Source: UBA4971 sp900019985 (GTDB lineage: Bacteria > Bacillota > SHA-98 > UBA4971). Taken from it: DNA of 64,000 nucleotides. The position numbers and the translations under genes are program-made. The notes under the pieces were generated by a model. That model was not told the origin of the DNA, made no database searches, and saw only the letters and a list, made by a program, of their open reading frames with translations. Where the stretch lies: positions 124,001-188,000 of the forward strand of contig JBMNFG010000010.1 of the NCBI GenBank assembly GCA_050949175.1. Reading direction: 5' to 3'. Each line of letters starts with the position of its first letter. Positions within the stretch are counted from its first letter, which is position 1. This document shows positions 58,191-64,000 of this stretch, piece by piece.

Positions 58191-59243
58191 CTACAGCGAA
58201 CCGATGGTAGGATCTGATGGTTCCGGGATATATTCGAACCTAATCCTGGTTTCAGGAACAGGCGCCCGCAGCATCAAGTCTTCAACAGCTTTTCGCGGAT
58301 CCAGATCTTCGAAAAGGACTTTCGACAGTGCAGATGCTATAGGCAGCTCCACATTATGCTTGTTCGACAAGGCTACTGCCGCTTTTGTAGTCGTAACCCC
58401 TTCTACCACCATTTTGGTTGAGGCTAGGACCTCTTCAACCTTTTCTCCTTTTGCTATTCTCATCCCTGCTCTTCTATTCCTCGACAGCATGCTCATGCAT
58501 GTTACGATTACATCGCCCATCCCTGAAAGGCCTGCAAATGTCATAGGGCTGGCGCCAAGGGCGACACCGAGCCGCACTATCTCAGCAATCCCCCGGGTCA
58601 TGATTGCAGCCCTTGTATTATCACCGAAGCCTAGCCCGTCGGAAACTCCTGTTGCCAAGGCAATCACATTCTTCAAGGCTCCGCCGAGTTCCACCCCGAT
58701 CACGTCCTTGCTTGTGTACACCCTGAAAGTTGAACACCTGAGAGTCTCTTGAGCCAGGTTTGCAACATTGGTATGGTAAGATGCAACGACAACTGCAGTA
58801 GGTACTCCACGGGCAACTTCTTCAGCATGGCTGGGGCCCGAGAGAACGCCTATGTTTTTATTCATCCCAGCCGGGAGCTCTTGGGCTATGACCTCTGACA
58901 CACGCATCAAGGTTCCCTCTTCAATGCCTTTTGCTGCATGGATCAGGATATGGTCACAGGTAAGGTGTGGTCTTGCCTGCCTTATCACGTTACGCATGTG
59001 CTGTGCAGGAACAGGGATCAGGAGAATGCTGTTCATCTTGATGACCTTTTCCATGTCGCAAGTGGCGCAGACATTCTCAGATATAAAGACCCCCTCCAGA
59101 AAAGAGCTGTTTGTCCGGCATGTATTTATTTCACACGCGACTTCTTGCTCCCTTGCCCATAAGTCTACCGTATAACCTTGATCACCCATCAGCACTGCCA
59201 GAGCAGTCCCCCAGCCTCCTGCACCGATGATTCCCACTCTCAC
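58191..59243 (-). CDS. gpsA: Glycerol-3-phosphate dehydrogenase [NAD(P)+]
   Basis: Makes sn-glycerol-3-phosphate for phospholipids. 350 residues. Rossmann loop GIIGAGGWGTALAVLMGDQG at the N-terminus, LSGPSHAEEVARGVPTAVV near 133, the catalytic Lys in GVELGGALKNVIALATGVSDGLGFGDNTRAA near 185 (in parts), and GLSGMGDVIVTCMSMLSRNRRAG near 240. Its ATG overlaps the plsY stop (ATGA), linking it to the acyltransferase that uses its product. der-plsY-gpsA is the classical Firmicutes order. Confidence 0.97.
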   Translation of the reverse strand: MRVGIIGAGGWGTALAVLMGDQGYTVDLWAREQEVACEINTCRTNSSFLEGVFISENVCATCDMEKVIKMNSILLIPVPAQHMRNVIRQARPHLTCDHILIHAAKGIEEGTLMRVSEVIAQELPAGMNKNIGVLSGPSHAEEVARGVPTAVVVASYHTNVANLAQETLRCSTFRVYTSKDVIGVELGGALKNVIALATGVSDGLGFGDNTRAAIMTRGIAEIVRLGVALGASPMTFAGLSGMGDVIVTCMSMLSRNRRAGMRIAKGEKVEEVLASTKMVVEGVTTTKAAVALSNKHNVELPIASALSKVLFEDLDPRKAVEDLMLRAPVPETRIRFEYIPEPSDPTIGSL

Positions 59244-59839
59244 TCTGCTTTCTCTCCTAACTTTCGCTCTTTCCCCGCTATAAGCCTTTTGATATTTGAA
59301 TGATGCTTCAGTATGGCCAGTCCGCCCATCATCCCGGCAAGGACCACGTATTCCGGAGGATAGCCCATTGCATAAGCGGCAAACGGCGCCAGGCCTGCTA
59401 CAATTATAGATCCAAGCGATACGTACCTAGTAAGCAATACAACTACTGCCCAAACCGGAAGAAGAACTGCAACAACCTTAGGCATTGTAACAAGGGTAAT
59501 CCCGCCGCCGGCTCCGATGCCTTTTCCACCTTGAAACCCCAAAAACACAGAGTATGCTCCGCCTAACCAGGCTGCACCGCCGCACAGTGCACCGCCTAAA
59601 GTCCCGTGGGCCGAGGCCCCCAAATGCGCGGCTAAGGCCCCTTTACCAAGGTCGCAACACAGCACAACAAGGGCAGGGCCCAACCCCAGTGTTCTTAAGA
59701 TATTAGTAGCACCTATATTTCCGCTGCCTTTGGTCCTCACATCGACATCTTTCAGTAGTTTGCCTGCGAGGTACCCGAAAGGAATGGAGCCTAAAATATA
59801 ACCGAAGCCTACAAGTGCCAGAATCCCTATGTATTTCAT
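59240..59839 (-). CDS. plsY: Acyl-phosphate:glycerol-3-phosphate acyltransferase PlsY
   Basis: First acylation step of phospholipid synthesis at the membrane. 199 residues, five membrane segments. Motif 1 GSIPFGYLAGKL near 17 with KGSGNIGATNILRTLG near 37, motif 2 FLGFQGGKGIGAGGG near 98 and motif 3 HHSNIKRLIAGKERKLG at the end. Coupled by overlap to gpsA and 20 bases after der. Confidence 0.96.
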   Translation of the reverse strand: MKYIGILALVGFGYILGSIPFGYLAGKLLKDVDVRTKGSGNIGATNILRTLGLGPALVVLCCDLGKGALAAHLGASAHGTLGGALCGGAAWLGGAYSVFLGFQGGKGIGAGGGITLVTMPKVVAVLLPVWAVVVLLTRYVSLGSIIVAGLAPFAAYAMGYPPEYVVLAGMMGGLAILKHHSNIKRLIAGKERKLGEKAE

Positions 59840-59859
59840 GACTTCTCCTCCGTATCCCG

Positions 59860-61185
59860 CTATCCTCTTTTCCGGAGCAGGAGTCTTAGCGGGACTCCTT
59901 GAAACTCGAAGGATTCTCTCAATGCATTTTCAAGATAACGCCTGTATGAGAAAGTCATCAGTTTTGGGTCGTTCATAAAGAGAGCAAAAGACGGCGGGCC
60001 TGTTGAGACCTGTGTACCATAGTATATCTTCAGCTGCCTGCCTTTGTCCTGTGGCGGAGTGACCCTGAACTGGGCTTCTTGCAGGACTTCGTTGAGAACG
60101 GAAGTATCAATCCGCCTCTTGTAGTTCTCAGCCACCTTTTCGGCAACTTCCATCAAGGAGGAAATCCCTGCATTGTTCAAGGCAGACACGAAAACCAAAG
60201 GCACATATGGTATAAAGGACAAATCCCTTCTGACCCGTTGTTCAAAACGAGTTCTTCCTTGCTCTCCCCCTTCAATGAGATCACATTTGTTTGCCACCAG
60301 AACCATACCCCGGCCTGCTTCTTCCACATATCCTGCAATCCGGGCATCCTGTGAAACAGGCATATCTGAAGCGTCCAAAACAATAAAGGCTACATTGCAC
60401 CTATCTGCAGCTCTTAATGAGCGGAATACACTGTAGCGTTCAACAGGGCTGTCGATCTTCGCCATCCGCCTTATTCCGGCAGTGTCTATTATTACAAACG
60501 GTTTGTTATTCCACACAAAAGGCGTATCCAACGCATCCCTTGTCGTCCCGGGAATCGGTGTCACTATAGCTCGCTCCTGTCCCAGGATGGAATTGACCAA
60601 AGAAGATTTGCCTACGTTGGGACGGCCTAGGACTGCCAGTTTTATTGATTCGTCATCAATACCTTCCTCTTCAGCCTTTTCAGGGACATCAGCAATGAGG
60701 TCAACAGTCTTATCAAGGAGATCCCCTATGCCTATTCCATGGATTGCAGATACAGGGTGAGGCGGACCTAGTCCTAATGCGTAGAACTCCATGTAATGAT
60801 CGTGACGCGGACCTTCTGCTTTGTTGGCAACGACTATCACCTTGCGTCCTGACTTTCTTAAAATGTCAGCAACATCATGGTCATGTGGCATTAACCCGGA
60901 AGCAGTATCGACTACAAACCATACTACATCAGCTTCACTGATCGCCATTTTCGTCTGGATAATCGTCAGCTCTTCCATGGAATCACCTGCAGGCTCTGAA
61001 TCGATGCCGCCTGTGTCCACCAGTGTAAAGACCTTTCCGTTCCACTCAGTGTGAGCATAGACCCTGTCCCTTGTAACGCCCGGGGTTTCTTCGACAATAG
61101 CATGGCGAACGCCGATAATCCTGTTGAACAATTGAGACTTGCCTACGTTAGGTCTGCCGACAATGGCAACTATCGGACCGTACAT
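59860..61185 (-). CDS. der: Ribosome assembly GTPase Der (EngA)
   Basis: Double GTPase required for 50S maturation. 441 residues: G domain 1 with GRPNVGKSQLFNRIIG near 10 and the G4 motif VANKAEG near 118 (Ala in place of the usual Asp after NK); G domain 2 with GRPNVGKSSLVNSILG near 185 and VANKCDL near 300; C-terminal KH-like domain ending FEFQGVPLRLLLRKRG. The first G4 NKAE is also seen in other Der proteins (NKxE/D variants). Confidence 0.96.
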   Translation of the reverse strand: MYGPIVAIVGRPNVGKSQLFNRIIGVRHAIVEETPGVTRDRVYAHTEWNGKVFTLVDTGGIDSEPAGDSMEELTIIQTKMAISEADVVWFVVDTASGLMPHDHDVADILRKSGRKVIVVANKAEGPRHDHYMEFYALGLGPPHPVSAIHGIGIGDLLDKTVDLIADVPEKAEEEGIDDESIKLAVLGRPNVGKSSLVNSILGQERAIVTPIPGTTRDALDTPFVWNNKPFVIIDTAGIRRMAKIDSPVERYSVFRSLRAADRCNVAFIVLDASDMPVSQDARIAGYVEEAGRGMVLVANKCDLIEGGEQGRTRFEQRVRRDLSFIPYVPLVFVSALNNAGISSLMEVAEKVAENYKRRIDTSVLNEVLQEAQFRVTPPQDKGRQLKIYYGTQVSTGPPSFALFMNDPKLMTFSYRRYLENALRESFEFQGVPLRLLLRKRG

Positions 61186-61275
61186 TACGAAGTCACCCCT
61201 TCTTGCAGCAATTCCTCGTGCGACTGACTAAAGATGATGCACTGTGGCTAAGCTCAAGATCTATCTTTTGATAAC

Positions 61276-61299
61276 GAGAGGAGGGCTTAGCCCTCCTCT
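61276..61299 (-). terminator. Hairpin terminator of the PpiC foldase gene
   Basis: Perfect 10-bp stem AGAGGAGGGC/GCCCTCCTCT with a 3-base loop, about 48 bases beyond the stop of the PpiC gene and 90 bases before der. The following TCGTTATC is a poor T tract, so efficiency is uncertain. The rest of the 160-base gap holds nothing I recognise. Confidence 0.5.
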
Positions 61300-61346
61300 T
61301 CATAATATATAACAGAGTCTTTAAAAGCCAGACACATTTAATAAGC

Positions 61347-62255
61347 TTAATATACTATGCTGTAAACAGCATCCTCCAGCTCTTTGTCGTTGATCTTGAT
61401 TTGCGCTGCGTCTTTAAGCTCACTCAGCACCAACGACGTCGGCTTTGACTTCTGCTTTATTACTTGTTTCCTGACATCGTCCCGTACCTCTTCAAAAGGT
61501 ACCAGCCTCTCCGGTTTTTTGTCTTCAACTCTGATGATATGGTAGCCAAATATGGTTTTTACAGGTTCGCTTGTTTCGCCTATTGCAAGGCTGAAGGCTA
61601 CATCCTCAAACGCAGCATCCATTACACCGCGCTTAAAGTATCCGAGGTCACCGCCTTTATCTTTTGAACCAGGATCTGTTGAATGCTCTTTAGCGAGTTC
61701 GATGAAATCCTCGCCTCGGGCCAGCTGTTCCAAGATACTCTTGGCAGTCTCTTCATCCTCCACGAGAATATGCCTTGCTTTGACTTCTTCCGGTTCTGTG
61801 TACTTGCCTTTGTTCTCTTCATAGTAGGCTTTAAGCTCTTCCTCTTCTACAGTTACGTCCTTTGCTGCTATGGCTTCAAGCAGCAATGTGCTTCTGACCT
61901 GCTCTCTCAGGTCGTCCAGATTCATTCCGTAACTGATCAAGATTTTTTCAAGGCCTGCCTGGGACCCGAACTGTTCCGCAAGCTTGTCCAGCTCAGCTTC
62001 GACGTCTTCGTCAGTTACTGTGACATTATGCTGCTTTGCACCTTGTCTAATGAGTTCTTCCCTTAGCAAACTGGCAAGTATCTGGTTGCCGCTTTGCTTC
62101 TTCAAGGCGTCATTAAATTCTTTCCAGGTAATGTTTGTTGAGTTTATCCTGGCCACAGCCTTCAAGTCGTTATAAGTCCATAAAGCCCCGATTATCAAAA
62201 GGCCTACAACCACGATGCCAATAATTATCGTAAGTGAGCGTTTCCTGTTCACCAT
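61347..62255 (-). CDS. Membrane-anchored PpiC-type peptidyl-prolyl isomerase (PrsA/SurA-like)
   Basis: 302 residues from ATG 62255, which has GGGGAGG 5 bases upstream; a longer frame to 62360 runs through the promoter and is rejected. Membrane anchor at about 8-27 without a lipobox cysteine, SurA-like chaperone region (about 35-155), then a parvulin domain (about 160-265: VKARHILVEDEETAK, GGDLGYFKRGVM, FGYHIIRV). It would help exported proteins fold outside the membrane. PrsA of Bacillus is a lipoprotein; this one is anchored by its N-terminus. Monocistronic between a promoter and a terminator. Confidence 0.92.
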   Translation of the reverse strand: MVNRKRSLTIIIGIVVVGLLIIGALWTYNDLKAVARINSTNITWKEFNDALKKQSGNQILASLLREELIRQGAKQHNVTVTDEDVEAELDKLAEQFGSQAGLEKILISYGMNLDDLREQVRSTLLLEAIAAKDVTVEEEELKAYYEENKGKYTEPEEVKARHILVEDEETAKSILEQLARGEDFIELAKEHSTDPGSKDKGGDLGYFKRGVMDAAFEDVAFSLAIGETSEPVKTIFGYHIIRVEDKKPERLVPFEEVRDDVRKQVIKQKSKPTSLVLSELKDAAQIKINDKELEDAVYSIVY

Positions 62256-62294
62256 CGGTTCCTCCCCTTCTACACGCTGCACGCGAACGGATTT

Positions 62295-62324
62295 AGTGTA
62301 CCATACCGCAGATCCCGTTGTCAA
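62295..62324 (-). promoter_or_regulatory. Sigma-A promoter of the PpiC gene
   Basis: Minus strand TTGACA (324-319), 18 bases, TACACT (300-295) with an extended TGG just before it. Start would be near 62288, which excludes the upstream start codon at 62360. Confidence 0.55.
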
Positions 62325-62393
62325 CTGCACCTCCGCGTATCTAGGATCCACGTTACGCACATAGAGTCAACTTCTGGCAGCGTGTCCCCGGGC

Positions 62394-63497
62394 TCAATGA
62401 ACCTTCCGTTTCCTGGAACTGACCAGAAGGTAACCTATACTGCCTGCAATGAGTATGGCTATAATCCATGCTATAGATCTGCCGGGCGAGCCCTGTTGGA
62501 AGCCGGTTGCAGACTCAGCTCCGAGTATTGCAGGTGCAATCGCAGATGCAAAAAGCCCTATGGCCTTTTCTGCCTCTTCAAGGCTGTTAGTGTGGGCGCC
62601 TACTTCCAGCAATGCGGCTCTGGGCAACATGTCCTGGTTATAGTTTCCCCGTGCCCAGAGAATCCCTTTGACGAGGGCGGGGACCTTGGAATCAGTGGCT
62701 GACTTCAGTTTCTTTGCGAAAGCAAGGTTTTGGCCTCTTGTCTGATTCTGCTGACCGATAACAAGTGTTATTTTAGTTACATCTTCACCTTGGACCTTGG
62801 TCCTGTAAACCTCGGGAGGAACCGCATCCCTATGAATATCAAAGGCAGCAACAGGCCGTTCCTTCAGCAACTGTGCTAAAGTCCGCCTTGAACGGGCGTA
62901 TGCTGCTCCGTCATGTGGATTATGGTTGTCAGTGGCCCTTACTACGTTAAAGCCGTGCTTCTTAAGGGCATCTTCAAATGCAGCAGCAACCTTGTAGACA
63001 TCTCCCCAATCCTTTGTTGATGTCCCGCTTGTAGGTTCATAGGATTCATCGCTGTGTGTATTGTAGATTACTACGGTCTTGGCGGTTTGCTGCTGTCCGG
63101 CGAGAAAGATCCGGCTGATGCTGTCACCGATCACTTGCAAGTAAGCAGACAGCCTGGATCCTGTGGTCTGTTGGGAACCCTCTTCCGTGTCATCCAATGT
63201 GACTGTTTCAGAAATCCGTGCCTTGGCTGTTTGTTCATGAATGCTGACAACTTCATAAGCCTTATTGTCTTCACTTATAAAGATATCACCGGGATGAAGT
63301 ACGATGGCAGTATGGAAGATTTCATTGTTGTCTTCGTCAATGAGAGTAAAGTATCCATCAGTCAGTTCTTCTTCTGCGAATGCAGGCTCATGAGAAGTCA
63401 AACTGAGAATCAGGATCATAGTGAAAAGGATTAAAGGGGCTATGCCAGTGAAGCAAAATCTCCGACCGGAACTGCATTTATGCCTTCTAAGGTTCAT
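62394..63497 (-). CDS. spoIIP: Stage II sporulation protein P (peptidoglycan hydrolase)
   Basis: Amidase/endopeptidase of the SpoIIDMP engulfment machine. 367 residues: N-terminal signal anchor (about 15-38, ending TSHEPAFAEE), a poorly conserved linker, then the SpoIIP domain (about 145-330). Zinc-site elements are visible: IYNTHSDESYEPTSG near 150 (the Bacillus form is HTH), FDIHRDAVPPEVY near 222 and LLEVGAHTNSLEEA near 300. A C-terminal membrane segment (IAWIIAILIAGSIGYLLV) is followed by RKRK. spoIID and spoIIM are not in the window. The DUF1614 gene directly upstream is often a neighbour in Clostridia. Confidence 0.92.
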   Translation of the reverse strand: MNLRRHKCSSGRRFCFTGIAPLILFTMILILSLTSHEPAFAEEELTDGYFTLIDEDNNEIFHTAIVLHPGDIFISEDNKAYEVVSIHEQTAKARISETVTLDDTEEGSQQTTGSRLSAYLQVIGDSISRIFLAGQQQTAKTVVIYNTHSDESYEPTSGTSTKDWGDVYKVAAAFEDALKKHGFNVVRATDNHNPHDGAAYARSRRTLAQLLKERPVAAFDIHRDAVPPEVYRTKVQGEDVTKITLVIGQQNQTRGQNLAFAKKLKSATDSKVPALVKGILWARGNYNQDMLPRAALLEVGAHTNSLEEAEKAIGLFASAIAPAILGAESATGFQQGSPGRSIAWIIAILIAGSIGYLLVSSRKRKVH

Positions 63498-63513
63498 ATC
63501 TGAATAACCTCGC

Positions 63514-64000
63514 TTATTCTTCAGGCTCGTCAGGCAAGGTTTGCAGCCTTTCCATGGTCTCTCCGAATATCTCAGCGAAGCCTACTGCAATAAGGCCTGC
63601 GATTATCACTGCGTCAAATGCCCCGGCACCCCCTATGTTTACAGTGGAAGGCAGCCGCCTGATGATTACTTCAACAAGATGGGCAATGTCCAAAAACACA
63701 ACACCTAATACTGCCCCTGCAAAGGCTGCACGCCTCGACCGGCCGAGCAGGTATGCTATCACTCCTGCCACCAGTCCGAAAACGTAAATGGGGTCAATTA
63801 TCGTTCTACCTTCTTCAAAAGTGAATATCTTTGATATGGCCAAAAGCGCTGCACCTGTTGCCACCGCAGAGAGGACGCCGCGTCTTGCCTCGGTTTGGGT
63901 ATCGGCACGGCTAAGTACGTATATAGCAATAATCACAGGAATCACAGAACCTCCAAGGTTTACGCTGACTGTCCAAAGGCCGCGGAACACAGGAATATCA
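63514..64000 (-). CDS. DUF1614 membrane protein (N-terminus beyond window)
   Basis: At least 162 residues; the frame is open to base 64000 (DIPVFRGLWTVSVNLGG reads through a GTG at 63990), so the start lies outside. Four or five membrane segments, with the family blocks NLGGSVIPVIIAIYVL near the visible start and STVNIGGAGAFDAVIIAGLIAVGFAE near the end (in parts), which fit DUF1614. The family is frequent in spore-forming Clostridia and has no assigned function. It ends 17 bases before spoIIP and is probably co-transcribed with it. Confidence 0.8.
   Translation of the reverse strand, partial: DIPVFRGLWTVSVNLGGSVIPVIIAIYVLSRADTQTEARRGVLSAVATGAALLAISKIFTFEEGRTIIDPIYVFGLVAGVIAYLLGRSRRAAFAGAVLGVVFLDIAHLVEVIIRRLPSTVNIGGAGAFDAVIIAGLIAVGFAEIFGETMERLQTLPDEPEE

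Noticed and set aside
62256..62360. 35-residue N-terminal extension of the PpiC protein
   Set aside because: The promoter lies within it and a strong ribosome site precedes the ATG at 62255; the extension would also hide the membrane anchor.
1..64000. CRISPR arrays, transposases, prophage or integrative elements
   Set aside because: No repeated spacer-type arrays, no transposase or integrase motifs and no break in gene content or strand bias were seen.

Overview
The window comes from the chromosome of an endospore-forming, Gram-positive bacterium of the Firmicutes, most likely a Clostridia-like lineage. It carries dedicated sporulation genes: dipicolinate synthase dpaA/dpaB, a Spo0E-like phosphatase, spo0A, spoIVB, an uninterrupted sigK, spoIIP, a SleB/CwlJ-type hydrolase, a YaaH-like GH18 enzyme and PdaB-like proteins. 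It also has ferredoxin-like Fe-S proteins and single-membrane envelope genes. About 60 genes are visible and all but one (the GH18 gene) lie on the minus strand, so the left end of the window is downstream. I see no rRNA, tRNA, CRISPR, transposase, phage gene or integration site; this is core chromosome.

Layout from left to right. 0-3.1 kb: asd (partial), dpaB, dpaA and dapB, the lysine/dipicolinate branch, with a sigma-K-type promoter before dpaA. 3.2-8.2 kb: small stress and sporulation regulators, the plus-strand GH18 enzyme, two tandem NodB-fold proteins with damaged active sites, and a spore-cortex-type hydrolase. 8.2-11.3 kb: dinG and nfo (DNA repair). 11.4-14.9 kb: a GT4 / GT2 / SteB / SteA envelope-division cluster. 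15-17.3 kb: spo0A and spoIVB. 17.5-24.8 kb: rsmB, a zinc protease, fmt, def, priA, yqeG and sigK. 24.9-32.3 kb: a class B PBP, mltG, a ruvX-DUF1292 fusion, a ferredoxin-type aldo/keto reductase, ireB and alaS. 32.4-37.2 kb: an AI-2E-family permease, mnmA, iscU, iscS and an iscR-like regulator. 37.2-43.2 kb: rarA, a 6S RNA, aspS, hisS and a SurA-TPR chaperone-like protein. 43.3-48.9 kb: an MBL hydrolase, dtd, relA, recJ and a LapA-like protein. 49-53.7 kb: a ChlI-like AAA+ ATPase plus VWA pair behind a sigma-54 -24/-12 element, with the gene for a sigma-54 activator directly upstream. 53.8-64 kb: ddl, a small membrane protein, surE, an MgtC-like protein, a HEAT-repeat protein, a zinc-ribbon protein, gpsA, plsY, der, a PpiC foldase, spoIIP and a DUF1614 protein cut by the window edge.

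Several transcription units can be outlined from promoters read directly in the sequence: sigma-A-like elements before alaS, iscR, the 6S RNA, the SurA-TPR/hisS/aspS unit, the PpiC gene and the SleB-like gene; a sigma-H-type element before spo0A; a sigma-K-type element before dpaA; and a sigma-54 element before the AAA+/VWA pair. The strongest candidate for an undescribed system is that last locus: a self-contained PAS/AAA+/Fis activator, its apparent target promoter, and a chelatase-like AAA+/VWA machine with no tetrapyrrole genes nearby. Next are the two adjacent deacetylase paralogues with complementary active-site losses, and the ruvX-DUF1292 in-frame fusion. All functional names rest on reading motifs and family memory; no database search was run.
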